The position numbers were made by a program, and so were the translations under genes. A DNA stretch of 64,000 nt from an uncultured Psychrobacter sp. (lineage in GTDB: Bacteria; Pseudomonadota; Gammaproteobacteria; Pseudomonadales; Moraxellaceae): contig NZ_CANMAH010000006.1 in assembly GCF_947495825.1 (NCBI RefSeq), forward strand, positions 62,001 to 126,000. The letters run 5' to 3'. Shown here one piece after another: positions 50,874 through 60,125 of the stretch. How positions within the stretch are numbered: the first letter of the stretch is position 1; each line of letters opens with the position of its first letter. The notes below the pieces were generated by a model that was not told the DNA's origin, did not search any database, and saw nothing but the letters and a program-made list of their open reading frames with translations.

Positions 50874-52424
50874 TTATGATTCGGTTAGTGTGTCAGTAGA
50901 TTCTGTCATCTTGTTGTCAGTTTTAATATCAATAATCTGTGCTTTTGCTTTACCATCTTTTAAGACGATATGAATGGTCTGCTCAGGATAAAGCTGCGTA
51001 CTGCTGGTGAATATCTGCTTATCTTTTGCATCAGTCAGCATGGTATAGCCTTGTTTAAGTACGCGAGACGGACGGTGCAGTAGTACAATATCACGTAAAT
51101 GTTCGCTATTACGTTGTGCTTGTATGACGCGCTGCTGAGCACTTTGCATAACAGTTTTTTGATAATCTTTACTATCAGTGGCAGCGATTGTTAATTGCTG
51201 ATAAGCCAAGGCTTGAATCTGCGCGCGTAGCTCGCTTGTTCGTCTTGCTGCTTGCTTTACTTGGCGCTGGGCGCTTTGCTGAATGCTTTGCCACGCATAA
51301 TCACTGTCTTTTTGTAGTGCGGTTAGCTGGCCGATGGTTTGCGATTGTATTTGGCTCAGTTGTCGTGACGTTTGTTGTTCAGCTATATTCAACTGCCGCT
51401 TTGCTGCTTGCTTGATTTGTGCTTGATATTGCAAAGTCTGAGTGACTAGTTGGGCTAAATGACTACTGATTGCGGCGATTACTTTTGATGGAGTGTCAAA
51501 GCTGGTATGCGCCACCTCATCTAAGATAACTTTGTCACGCTCATGACCGATACCGACCCATACAGGAATAGGCTGCTCAGCCACCAATGCTGCTAGCTCA
51601 TAATCATTGAGGTAGGCCAAATCACCAACAGCGCCGCCGCCACGAATAATCACTAACAAGTCTGGCAAACGCTGATAGGCATCATAAAATTGTTGTTGGG
51701 CGCTGACGATAGCTTGGCGTATCTCGCCTGGTGCATGATTGCCCTGAAAGGTGGCATGATGGTAATGAAACTGACACGCACCGGTACTGGCTAAGCGATC
51801 TGCATCGGCTTGAAAATCTCCCAACCCTGCGGCCTTTTCGGGTGCGATGACCAGCACATGCTCGATATCAAATGGCGTAGGCAGCTGCTGATTTAGGTGC
51901 AACAAACCTTCACCGGTCAAGCGGTCGATCATCTCTGCATATTGCCGTGCCAAGTCTCCCAATGTATAGCTAGGATCAATATCTTCGATAGTGAGCGAGA
52001 AGCCATATTGTGCATGAAAACCTGCTGACACTTTAAGAAGTACCGTTAAATCACGCTCAAGTGGCATACCCGTTGCGCGCTCAAACTTTGCTAAGACGCG
52101 GGCGGCTTTAAAACGCCATAGGTTGCCACGGCAGCTGGCAATAACTTTGCCATCGTCGTCTTTTTCTGCCAGCTCAAAGTAATAATGTCCGCCTTTGCTA
52201 GACAGGTTGCGAATCTCTGCTTTTACCCACACACGATGATTAAAGGTTTGTTTGATGACCATCTCAACTGCTGATAGATAATCGCTAAGCCGCAGAACAG
52301 TGTCTTCTAAATTGACTTCAGGACTGTTTTCTTGCTCAGCGAGTTCAGCTTCCAATGTCGCCAAATCCTTGGCCGGTGCCAATACTTTCGCTTGTTTAGT
52401 ATTTGAGAGATTGGGTTTGCGCAT
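50874..52424 (-). CDS. xseA: Exodeoxyribonuclease VII large subunit
   Basis: XseA is the catalytic subunit that degrades single-stranded DNA. The 516 residues have an OB-fold near 45-140 (LRLSDYLSAVEMVIKQTF, VWVKAEIRNLSSKGGHYYFEL), the catalytic domain with PDLLVIIRGGGAVGDLAYLNDYELAALVA and PVWVGIGHERDKVILDEVAHTSFDTPSKVIAAI, and a long Gln-rich coiled coil (about 330-455). The first 45 residues are extra and acidic. No good ribosome site is visible at the chosen start. It leads the xseA-xseB operon. Confidence 0.95.
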   Translation of the reverse strand: MRKPNLSNTKQAKVLAPAKDLATLEAELAEQENSPEVNLEDTVLRLSDYLSAVEMVIKQTFNHRVWVKAEIRNLSSKGGHYYFELAEKDDDGKVIASCRGNLWRFKAARVLAKFERATGMPLERDLTVLLKVSAGFHAQYGFSLTIEDIDPSYTLGDLARQYAEMIDRLTGEGLLHLNQQLPTPFDIEHVLVIAPEKAAGLGDFQADADRLASTGACQFHYHHATFQGNHAPGEIRQAIVSAQQQFYDAYQRLPDLLVIIRGGGAVGDLAYLNDYELAALVAEQPIPVWVGIGHERDKVILDEVAHTSFDTPSKVIAAISSHLAQLVTQTLQYQAQIKQAAKRQLNIAEQQTSRQLSQIQSQTIGQLTALQKDSDYAWQSIQQSAQRQVKQAARRTSELRAQIQALAYQQLTIAATDSKDYQKTVMQSAQQRVIQAQRNSEHLRDIVLLHRPSRVLKQGYTMLTDAKDKQIFTSSTQLYPEQTIHIVLKDGKAKAQIIDIKTDNKMTESTDTLTES

Positions 52425-52628
52425 AATAAGAAACCAAAGGTAAGAAGAGATTAAGAGCTGGGTGTCTGTAGTCTGTTTGTTTATAAATTAATTTTTTAGA
52501 CTAAATAAGGTGGGGTTAAACATTTAACACGATAGTTTAACCCAAAAACGGACATACAAAAAGAGAGGACAGTGATACTGCAATTAATCTATTTTGTTTG
52601 TTATAGACTTATTGGCAATCACTGATAA

Positions 52629-52997
52629 TTACTGGCAACGAAAGTTGATCTTGTACTCATAATCGTCGCTACGGGACAAATCTGGCGTACCAGTGCCGAA
52701 GATTGAGCCGATAACCGCACCAGCTTGTCCAACCATACGACCAGTACGCTCATCCAAGATACCGTTATACGTCACTTTGTCATCCACGATAATCACTTGC
52801 TTACTCTTGCAAGTCTTTTGCGCGCTGTCTATCGCATTTTGCTGCGCTTTCACTTTTGTATCTGCAATACCAGTCGTCTCATAAATAGAGTTGGCACGCT
52901 GAATGACAGGTGATGAAGGCGTACTTTGACAAGCGCTTAGGGCGAGGGCGGCGGTGACAGTAGCCGTTAATAGTATGGTTTTATTAAAAGTATTCAT
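52629..52997 (-). CDS. Small lipoprotein, unknown function
   Basis: A 122-residue lipoprotein. The signal peptide ends in a clear lipobox, LALSACQS, with Cys at residue 23. The mature part is polar, has two Cys (in TCKSK and NFRCQ) and a Gly-rich segment VGQAGAVIGSIFGTGTPDL. No named family recognised. It resembles small outer-membrane lipoproteins of Moraxellaceae in form only. GGGAA lies before the ATG. It stands alone. Confidence 0.75.
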   Translation of the reverse strand: MNTFNKTILLTATVTAALALSACQSTPSSPVIQRANSIYETTGIADTKVKAQQNAIDSAQKTCKSKQVIIVDDKVTYNGILDERTGRMVGQAGAVIGSIFGTGTPDLSRSDDYEYKINFRCQ

Positions 52998-53192
52998 AAA
53001 TTATTCCCAGTTTTTATACGTTGTTTTTATACGTTTTCTATACGTTAAGCACGAAAATTCATTAATCACTCAAAACAATTGATTATAACAAGCAAGAGTC
53101 AAACAAACATCAACAGTACACAGCAAATCACTTGAAATATAAATCATATCTAGGATAATTAACATATCTATTCTTAATTAATAAGTAAGTCT

Positions 53193-53852
53193 ATGCAATT
53201 GATTCCTGCTCCAGCTGGTGTACTTGAAGTTGACGCACTATGGCAACAAGATAACCCTAATGATCCAGATACCGATACAGTGGCGCTGCTTTGCCATCCT
53301 AATCCACTTTTTGACGGTACGATGAACAATAAAGTGGTCACGACTATGTATCGTTTTGCTCGTGACAACGGTATGCATGTAGTGCGTTTTAACTTTCGCG
53401 GTGTTGGGCAGTCGACCGGTGAACATGATTATGCCGATGGTGAAGTAGTAGATGCAATGACCGTGTTACAATGGATTGCAGAACAAAGCTCTGCACGTAA
53501 GCTATGGCTTGGTGGTTTCTCTTTTGGTGGCTATGTGACGGCGCGGGTCGCTGAGCAAGTACTTGAGGCCTCTCATATTTGGGGGTTGAGTGATTTTGAA
53601 GTTGCAAAAATCGCCCTTATCGCACCGTCAGTGGAAAAGAACGACAGCAGCGATCTAGATTTGCCTGCTGATAAAACCTTTGAGATTTATGGTAATGCTG
53701 ATGAGGTGATTGAGCCTCAAAACATGCAGGCATTTGCTGAACGCTTAGGTATTAGCGTCAGTGTGGTAGATGGCGCAGGTCATTTTTTTCACGGGCGTTT
53801 GTCTGAGCTTAAGGGTTTGTTAGAAGAGCACAGCTTTGGGAGTGGTACATAG
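53193..53852 (+). CDS. Alpha/beta hydrolase family protein
   Basis: A 219-residue hydrolase of the family with start HPNPLFDGTMNNKVV (oxyanion region). The nucleophile elbow is GGFSFGGYV (GxSxG), preceded by VRFNFRGVGQSTGEHD. The acidic residue is probably in EIYGNADEVI and the His in GAGHFFHG. These match short proteins related to dienelactone hydrolase with unknown substrate. The start has TAAG before it, a weak ribosome site. It is followed by zapE. Confidence 0.88.
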   Translation: MQLIPAPAGVLEVDALWQQDNPNDPDTDTVALLCHPNPLFDGTMNNKVVTTMYRFARDNGMHVVRFNFRGVGQSTGEHDYADGEVVDAMTVLQWIAEQSSARKLWLGGFSFGGYVTARVAEQVLEASHIWGLSDFEVAKIALIAPSVEKNDSSDLDLPADKTFEIYGNADEVIEPQNMQAFAERLGISVSVVDGAGHFFHGRLSELKGLLEEHSFGSGT

Positions 53853-53969
53853 ATTTTACCTAATAGTTTTATTTATTAGCATGACTATTAATTATAACTG
53901 GTTCTCAGTTTTCCTGCGTTATGGGGAAGCAGAGTTAACGGGTTACTTTATTATTTATTTTGTCTAACG

Positions 53970-55088
53970 ATGAGTCGTATTATGAGATTATCTCCATTGC
54001 AACGCTACGAGCAAGCCATCAGTACTGATGAGTTTACTCGAGATGAGCAGCAATATCAGGCTATGAGCTACCTTGATGAGCTTTACCATCAGCTCAATAG
54101 TAGCGCTGAACAAAAAAAGGGCTTTTTTAGCTTTTTAAAGTCCAAACCTGCCGCGCCAAAAGGTCTGTATATGTGGGGCGGTGTTGGCCGTGGTAAAACA
54201 TGGATGATGGACATGTTTTATGACTCTTTAACGATTGAGCGTAAGATGCGTCAGCATTTTCATCATTTTATGCAGCGCGTACATAGCGAGCTAAATACGT
54301 TACAAGGTCAAAGTGATCCGTTAGAAAAAGTCGCTGATATTATTCATTCAGAAGCGGTGATTATCTGTTTTGATGAGTTTTTTGTCTCGAATGTCTCTGA
54401 TGCGATGATCTTAGGGGATCTGTTTACCATGTTGTTTAACCGCGGTGTTACCTTGGTTGCCACCTCTAATATTGAGCCATCGGGCTTGTATAAAGATGGC
54501 TTACATCGCGACCGTTTCTTGCCTGCCATTGCTGAGGTTGAGCGTCATACTACCGTGATGAATATTGACTCGGGCATTGATTACCGTTTGCGTGTATTGC
54601 AGCAAGCAGAGCTGTACAAGTCGCCGATGACCAAAGCCAATCATCACTGGCTTGCCAACCGTTTTGCCAGCTTATCTAATAATCAAAAAATCAGTAATGA
54701 GCCCATCGTTATCAACGGTCGTGAAATCAAAATTAATGCTCGTACCGAAGATATCTTATTTTGTGACTTCCGGCATCTATGCATGGAGCCGCGTTCTGCC
54801 TCTGATTTTATTGAGATTGCTAAGCAATTCAATACCGTACTGGTCAACGCAGTACCAGCACTAGATGATGACTTGCGTGATCCTACTCGTCGTTTCATTT
54901 ATCTGGTTGATGAGTTCTATGATCGCCGTGTCAAGCTATTGGTACGAGCTGAACAGTCGATTCTAGAGTTGTACCAAGGAGAAAAGTTAGCATTTGAGAT
55001 TGAGCGTACGCGCTCACGCTTGCTTGAGATGCAATCAGAAGACTATCTAAAAATGGAACATCGTGTTGAAAGCGTTGATGCTGCGTGA
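53970..55088 (+). CDS. zapE: Cell division protein ZapE (AFG1-like ATPase)
   Basis: A 372-residue AAA-like ATPase that modulates the Z-ring in E. coli. It has PLQRYEQAI at the start, Walker A MWGGVGRGKTWMMDMFYD (near 70-80), HHFMQRVH, Walker B IICFDEFFVSNVSDAMIL, and TSNIEPSGLYKDGLHRDRFLPAI, then RRFIYLVDEFYDRRVKLLV. These are the family hallmarks. It sits after an alpha/beta hydrolase and before a nitroreductase. Confidence 0.95.
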   Translation: MSRIMRLSPLQRYEQAISTDEFTRDEQQYQAMSYLDELYHQLNSSAEQKKGFFSFLKSKPAAPKGLYMWGGVGRGKTWMMDMFYDSLTIERKMRQHFHHFMQRVHSELNTLQGQSDPLEKVADIIHSEAVIICFDEFFVSNVSDAMILGDLFTMLFNRGVTLVATSNIEPSGLYKDGLHRDRFLPAIAEVERHTTVMNIDSGIDYRLRVLQQAELYKSPMTKANHHWLANRFASLSNNQKISNEPIVINGREIKINARTEDILFCDFRHLCMEPRSASDFIEIAKQFNTVLVNAVPALDDDLRDPTRRFIYLVDEFYDRRVKLLVRAEQSILELYQGEKLAFEIERTRSRLLEMQSEDYLKMEHRVESVDAA

Positions 55089-55186
55089 TTGTGTCTTTTA
55101 GTATAGCTATTAGAATTCAGCTAGTAAATTAAGTAGTCATCTATAAAATAACACAAGTACTGAACAATAATAACTAAGGACAGACG

Positions 55187-55843
55187 ATGAATGTATCTGA
55201 CGATAAAAAAGATAAAAGTAATGAAGAGATGCTTGTTGACAATACAGACATCAATGACACAGGCTACACCAGCACTCAATTGATCGATTGGATTAATTCA
55301 AGACGCAGTATGGGGAATCTAGACGCGCCAGCACCAACTCGTGCTCAAATCCAACAGGCTATCGAATGCGCTGCAACAGCGCCTGATCATAAAAAGCTTC
55401 GCCCATGGCGCTTTATTGTGACCGAAGGCGATGCTCGTCATGAGCTAGGCCTTGCCCTTCTTGAAGCTGCACAAGCAAAGGCGGTGCAAGATGGTGAAGA
55501 ATTGACCGAAAAGACCATCAAGAAAACCCGCAACATGCCATTGCGAGCACCCCTTATCATTACCGTCGTGACTCAAATGCAAGCACACAAAAAAGTCCCA
55601 CCTTTTGAGCAAATGTTAAGCACAGGGGCTGCTGTGCAAAATTTGATTTTGGCTCTAAAAGCGCAAGGCTATAGTACTGTATGGCGCACTGGGTTACTGT
55701 GTAACGAGCCTGCAGTAAAAGCGTATTTCGATGTCGGTCCAGATGATTATGTCACCGCTTTTGTTTATACTGGCACCAGTCCTAAGGATGAGCCAAAACG
55801 CAAACCTATTGATATCGAACCGTTAGTACGCTTTGAATCATAA
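55187..55843 (+). CDS. Nitroreductase family protein
   Basis: A 218-residue FMN-dependent oxidoreductase like YdjA. The FMN-binding start is INSRRSMGNLDAPAPT, followed by AATAPDHKKLRPWRFIV, STGAAVQNLILALKAQGYSTVWRTG, and a terminal arginine-containing FVYTGTSPK. The first 35 residues are acidic and extra. AAGGA lies 8 bases before the ATG. It may reduce nitro compounds or quinones with NAD(P)H; substrate unknown. It is followed by gpsA. Confidence 0.9.
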   Translation: MNVSDDKKDKSNEEMLVDNTDINDTGYTSTQLIDWINSRRSMGNLDAPAPTRAQIQQAIECAATAPDHKKLRPWRFIVTEGDARHELGLALLEAAQAKAVQDGEELTEKTIKKTRNMPLRAPLIITVVTQMQAHKKVPPFEQMLSTGAAVQNLILALKAQGYSTVWRTGLLCNEPAVKAYFDVGPDDYVTAFVYTGTSPKDEPKRKPIDIEPLVRFES

Positions 55844-55977
55844 GCGTCATTTATTAGATTCAATCATAGCTGGTGTGGTGATGTACAAAAACTAAAGCAT
55901 CATATAACGCTATACCTTTTTATGCAGACAGTGTAATCTGCCTCAATGATATAAGCAGTCAACACGGATAATTAGAT

Positions 55978-57411
55978 ATGACAAGCTCTACTGAAAACAA
56001 TTCATCTAACAAAAAGCCAAATAAAGAAGCTGTCGATAAAAACGCTTCTAAACAAAAGACAGATGATAGAAGTTCGGATCAGGTTAATACTGAAAAATCT
56101 AGTGGTTTGCTGGCAGGTATTATTGAGCGCGCGACTAAATCAGGACTTGGTCGAAGAAAGCTTAATCCTAGTGCGGTTGAAGCAGATGTCGCCAAAAACA
56201 TGGGACAAGTACGTGATAATCCAGACCAGCTGCGTTTGGCGTTTTTGGGCGGTGGTAGCTTTGGTACAGCGATGGCAAATTTGGCAGCACGCAATGGCTG
56301 TGATACCACCCTTTGGGTTCGTAACAAGCGTACGGTTAAATCTATGGCTAAATCGCAGATGAACAAAAAATATCTGTCCGGTTATAAGCTAGATGAAAGC
56401 CTTAAATACAGTCACGATTTAGAGTCTGCCGTCAAAGACAAAGACATTATTTTTCTTGCAGTACCAAGCATGGCATTTCGTGAGACACTTAAGAGTATCG
56501 CCCCATTTATTACGGGACAGTCGGTTGTGTCTCTCACTAAGGGCATGGAAAAAGACACCTTTGCGCTGATGAGTGACATCATCAAAGAGGAGCTGCCAGA
56601 AGTAAACTTCGGTGTTATGTCAGGGCCAAATCTCGCTATTGAGATTATGAAAAACATGCCCTCAGCGACAGTAATAGCCAGTCATTCTGAGCCTTTGCGT
56701 CATGCAGTGCAAGCTGCACTACATAGCGCGTTTTTTCGAGTATTTGCCAGTGATGACATACGCGGGGTAGAGCTTGGCGGAGCGCTCAAAAACATTTATG
56801 CCATTGCTATGGGTATGGCTGCTGCATATGATGTAGGCGAAAATACCAAAGCCATGCTACTAACCCGAGCGTTGGCTGAGATGAGTCGTTTTGGGGTAGA
56901 AGCTGGCGCCAACCCTTTGACGTTCTTAGGCTTGTCAGGCGTTGGGGATCTGTATGCTACCTGTAGCTCAGAGCTTAGCCGTAACTATCAAATTGGTAAT
57001 ATGCTTGGTCGCGGTATGAATATTGATGCAGCCGTCAAAAAGCTGGGGCAGACTGCCGAAGGAGTCAATACGATTCAGCAAGTGCATGAAAAGGCATCTA
57101 AAGACGGTATTTATATGCCGATTACCCACGCTCTATACGCTGTTATTTATGAAGATAAGGCAGCGCTTGGCGTAGCACTGCACTTGATGGAAGCAGGGTT
57201 TCGTAGCGATGTCGAGTTTGTCATGCCACACGATTATAGTAATGCTGCGCTTACTGCACAGATGCAGGCGGCGGCAAACAACCCTCAAGACGATAGTGAT
57301 AACTCTGACAACAGTTCTGACACTAATGACTCGGTTCACCACAAAACCGCGCAAAACACTGATAAAAATGACAATTTTGATGAAGAAGATACCGACAAAG
57401 ACAAAAAATAA
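55978..57411 (+). CDS. gpsA: Glycerol-3-phosphate dehydrogenase (NAD(P)+) with extended ends
   Basis: GpsA makes sn-glycerol 3-phosphate from dihydroxyacetone phosphate for phospholipid synthesis. The core (about 80-430) has FLGGGSFGTAMANLAA, VSLTKGME, MSGPNLAIEI, the catalytic Lys in ELGGALKNIYAIAMGM, and FLGLSGVGDLYATCSSELSRN. The usual length is about 340; here it is 477. The first 80 residues are Ser/Asn/Lys/Asp-rich and the last 45 are very acidic (Asn/Ser/Asp/Thr). GGATA lies 11 bases before the first ATG; no nearer ribosome site precedes internal Met codons. It is followed by sixA after 42 bases. Confidence 0.94.
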   Translation: MTSSTENNSSNKKPNKEAVDKNASKQKTDDRSSDQVNTEKSSGLLAGIIERATKSGLGRRKLNPSAVEADVAKNMGQVRDNPDQLRLAFLGGGSFGTAMANLAARNGCDTTLWVRNKRTVKSMAKSQMNKKYLSGYKLDESLKYSHDLESAVKDKDIIFLAVPSMAFRETLKSIAPFITGQSVVSLTKGMEKDTFALMSDIIKEELPEVNFGVMSGPNLAIEIMKNMPSATVIASHSEPLRHAVQAALHSAFFRVFASDDIRGVELGGALKNIYAIAMGMAAAYDVGENTKAMLLTRALAEMSRFGVEAGANPLTFLGLSGVGDLYATCSSELSRNYQIGNMLGRGMNIDAAVKKLGQTAEGVNTIQQVHEKASKDGIYMPITHALYAVIYEDKAALGVALHLMEAGFRSDVEFVMPHDYSNAALTAQMQAAANNPQDDSDNSDNSSDTNDSVHHKTAQNTDKNDNFDEEDTDKDKK

Positions 57412-57453
57412 GTTTGCTAAAAGTTATGTATTAAGTAGTAATAAAGGGGTATT

Positions 57454-57912
57454 ATGAAGATTATATTAATGCGTCATGGACAAGCAGAAGATGAGACTCG
57501 GCCAGATAGTGCACGGCAGTTGACTGACTATGGTCAACAGCAAGCAGCACAAACGGCTGAATATATTATTGAAAATTATGCGCCAGACCACTTTGTAGTG
57601 AGTCCTTATAAACGCGCGCAGCAAACGTTGTCCGCCCTACAATCGCGCGCTCCTACAGTACCGTGTATAGTACAAGACAATATTACACCATCCGATGATG
57701 CTCACATGGCATTGGCAGATATTGCAAAGATTGAAGCCGAGTGTTTGGTAGTGGTTTGTCATATGTCTATCGTTGCTTATCTTGCCGGTTTACTAACAGG
57801 CGATAGTCCTGAATCATTTGCTTTGGCTGAAGCACGTGTCTTTGAGATGGAATTTGTCATGACGGGTATGGCAAACGAGATAGACCGTTTTGTGCCGCAG
57901 CAGCCGCGTTAA
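57454..57912 (+). CDS. sixA: Phosphohistidine phosphatase SixA
   Basis: A 152-residue phosphoglycerate-mutase-like phosphatase. The RHG motif is LMRHGQAEDETRPDSARQLT, followed by VSPYKRAQQTL and the second His in VVCHMSIVAYLAG. SixA acts on phosphohistidines of signalling proteins such as NPr and ArcB. AAGGGG precedes the ATG. It is downstream of gpsA and ends with a hairpin. Confidence 0.9.
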   Translation: MKIILMRHGQAEDETRPDSARQLTDYGQQQAAQTAEYIIENYAPDHFVVSPYKRAQQTLSALQSRAPTVPCIVQDNITPSDDAHMALADIAKIEAECLVVVCHMSIVAYLAGLLTGDSPESFALAEARVFEMEFVMTGMANEIDRFVPQQPR

Positions 57913-57955
57913 TATTATACATGCGTAAGTCAATACTAGGCTTTGACTTAACTGG

Positions 57956-57997
57956 CAACCATGATTAAATACCAAAATATTTGATGGTTGGTTTTAT
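57956..57997 (+). terminator. Candidate terminator after sixA
   Basis: CAACCAT (57956-57962) pairs with ATGGTTG (57984-57990); an inner AAATA/TATTT stem extends the hairpin. It is followed by GTTTTATTTT. A large AT-rich hairpin, moderate support. Confidence 0.55.
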
Positions 57998-58037
57998 TTT
58001 AATAATTTATCTCATAAGTTAAGTAAGGACACGCTTG

Positions 58038-59369
58038 GTGTTACATGTTTGGATAAGATCGCAGCATAGTCCGTTAGCAGTTTGGCATGCTAACACAAAA
58101 GAGTGGCAGTCTGTAAGCGGCTGGCAACAGCTGTATGATATATATGGCAATAGCAGAAACAGCTCTACATCACTTTGTCTTTATTTTCCCTCCAGCCATT
58201 TGTTGCAAGTCGACACAAAGCTAAATGCAGCTCAGCTCAAGCAGCTTGGCAACACAGGTAAACAGTATTTATTTGAAGAGACCTCTTTAGCGCCAGTTGA
58301 GCAATTGGCAGTCAGGCAGATCGGCGATACTCATGCGCATTATCTTTATGCGTTGGCTGAAAACGACATAGAAGCATGGCAACAAAGTGCATCTTTGGTC
58401 GGCCTAAGCATCAATGCACTACTGCCAGACTTTTTACTGTTGCCTATTCCTGAAGAAGGCGCTGCTCAGCAAGTAACCTTATATCAAGATCAATATACTG
58501 CCTTATTACGACAGTCACAATATCAGGGCTTGGCAGTAAATTACTTACCGCTTATTTTTGAGCGCTTACCGCATTTAAGTGAAGTTTGTATATTGCCTTC
58601 GATACAATCGATTGATCCAGCGTCTATCAGCGCTCCAATTGATTCATTTGATGACTTGGCAGATGATAGCAGCAACTTGCAAAAGACTAACTTAGAGTCA
58701 GGCCTTATATCAGACTCTACAACAGAAACAAGTATCGCGACAGAAACAGCTACTTTGCTGGCAGAACAGCAGATATTATCAACGCCTTTATCTATAGTCC
58801 CTATACCAATAGAGATACCAGAACGTCACGCGCTTAACTTTTTTGTTAAATCTTCAGAGACGAAGCTCTCACCCTACTTACGAGTGGCGATGATGGTCGC
58901 ATTGTCAGCATTGGTGTTGCAAATGGCAACTGATGGCTTACAAATTTATCGTTATAACCTTGCTGCAGATGCTACGCAGAGGGCAACTGCAGAGCAGTAT
59001 CAGTCATGGTTTCCAGATGAGATACTCAATACCAATCGCACTAAGCTGCAGGTACAAATGCAACCAAAACTGCGTAGCGATAGTCAAGAGTCAGCATCGC
59101 ACCTAGCAGTACTCGGTCGAATATCACCGCTTATTAAGCAGTCTTCGTTACATGCACAGTCGCTGGTTATGGAGCCATCTGCTTTAAGCTTTACCTTAAT
59201 AGCGCCAGACCGGGGAAGTCTTGATAAATTCGCCAGTACACTGACTGCGCAAGGTATTCAAGCAAGTCTAGAGCGGGTCAATAGCAATGAGCAAGGGCAG
59301 TTTAGTGGGCAGATAACCGTCGATGTTGAAGATGATCCTGCGGCTGTAGATAACGTGGCTCAATCTTAA
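58038..59369 (+). CDS. gspL: Type II secretion system protein GspL
   Basis: GspL links the cytoplasmic ATPase GspE to the inner-membrane platform of the type II secretion system. The 443 residues have an actin-like cytoplasmic domain (about 1-190, with LPSSHLLQV-like FPSSHLLQVDTKL), a polar Ser/Thr-rich stretch (about 190-265), one membrane helix (about 280-300) and a periplasmic ferredoxin-like domain. The start is GTG 58038, since TAAGGA lies 8 bases upstream; TTG 58035 is an alternative. gspM follows 42 bases later. No other gsp gene is in the window. Confidence 0.85.
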   Translation: MLHVWIRSQHSPLAVWHANTKEWQSVSGWQQLYDIYGNSRNSSTSLCLYFPSSHLLQVDTKLNAAQLKQLGNTGKQYLFEETSLAPVEQLAVRQIGDTHAHYLYALAENDIEAWQQSASLVGLSINALLPDFLLLPIPEEGAAQQVTLYQDQYTALLRQSQYQGLAVNYLPLIFERLPHLSEVCILPSIQSIDPASISAPIDSFDDLADDSSNLQKTNLESGLISDSTTETSIATETATLLAEQQILSTPLSIVPIPIEIPERHALNFFVKSSETKLSPYLRVAMMVALSALVLQMATDGLQIYRYNLAADATQRATAEQYQSWFPDEILNTNRTKLQVQMQPKLRSDSQESASHLAVLGRISPLIKQSSLHAQSLVMEPSALSFTLIAPDRGSLDKFASTLTAQGIQASLERVNSNEQGQFSGQITVDVEDDPAAVDNVAQS

Positions 59370-59411
59370 TTTTTAGTTTGTAAATTTTATACCATCCATC
59401 AAGGTCAAGTG

Positions 59412-59963
59412 ATGAAACTATTACAGCGCCGCACTACCCAAAACCCGTTAGCAACCAAAGCCTTGTCAGCACGTGTGAACAACTACCAAAATGCGCTATG
59501 GTCACGCTGGCAAGCGCTCTCTTCTCGTGATCAGATGGCATTGGCTGTTTTGCTGGTGTTTTTATTGTTATTTATCGGTGGTTATGGCGGTTATAGCGTC
59601 CATCAAACTGCCAAAGAGAGTAAGTCTGATTACCAAGAGCAGGTCAATGATTATTTTTGGCTACGCTCGCAGGCAGGTAATATCGATCCTAATGCATTAA
59701 ATGCTACCAGTAATCAAGACGGTGCTGATGCGGTGCCACCAGCAAGCCGTGTGAATACTGCGTTAAACAGCTCAGGTATTGATAATGCGCAAGTGGTGGC
59801 CAATGGTGCAGGGGTGCAATTAAGCTTTAGTCATCCGAGTCAAGCGACTGTCAGTGCTGCACTTGGTAAGCTTGAGCAACAAGGCTGGCAGTTTACAAAG
59901 CTGTCGATGCAGCAGGACTTGGCGACCAAGCAAGTGCAAGTACAAGCAACTATCATCTCTTAA
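59412..59963 (+). CDS. gspM: Type II secretion system protein GspM
   Basis: GspM is a bitopic inner-membrane partner of GspL. The 183 residues have a polar N-terminus with RWQALSSRDQMALAVL, one membrane helix (about 45-65) and a periplasmic domain of the GspM fold with LNSSGIDNAQVV and the repeating helix-strand pattern. AAGG lies 7 bases before ATG 59412; a GTG at 59409 is in frame. It pairs with gspL, typical for dispersed T2SS genes in Moraxellaceae. Confidence 0.85.
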   Translation: MKLLQRRTTQNPLATKALSARVNNYQNALWSRWQALSSRDQMALAVLLVFLLLFIGGYGGYSVHQTAKESKSDYQEQVNDYFWLRSQAGNIDPNALNATSNQDGADAVPPASRVNTALNSSGIDNAQVVANGAGVQLSFSHPSQATVSAALGKLEQQGWQFTKLSMQQDLATKQVQVQATIIS

Positions 59964-60125
59964 TAAAATCTATTTTCAAAATTTGTCTCAAAATTTTTTT
60001 ATATCTATCCATGTTTAACCTCTGATATAGGTCAAACTATAAGGAAGTGATGGTTTTATCTTGAAAGCGGCGCTATTTGCCACAATTGAGTACTTAATGG
60101 CTACTGTCAGTTATGGATAGAAATT

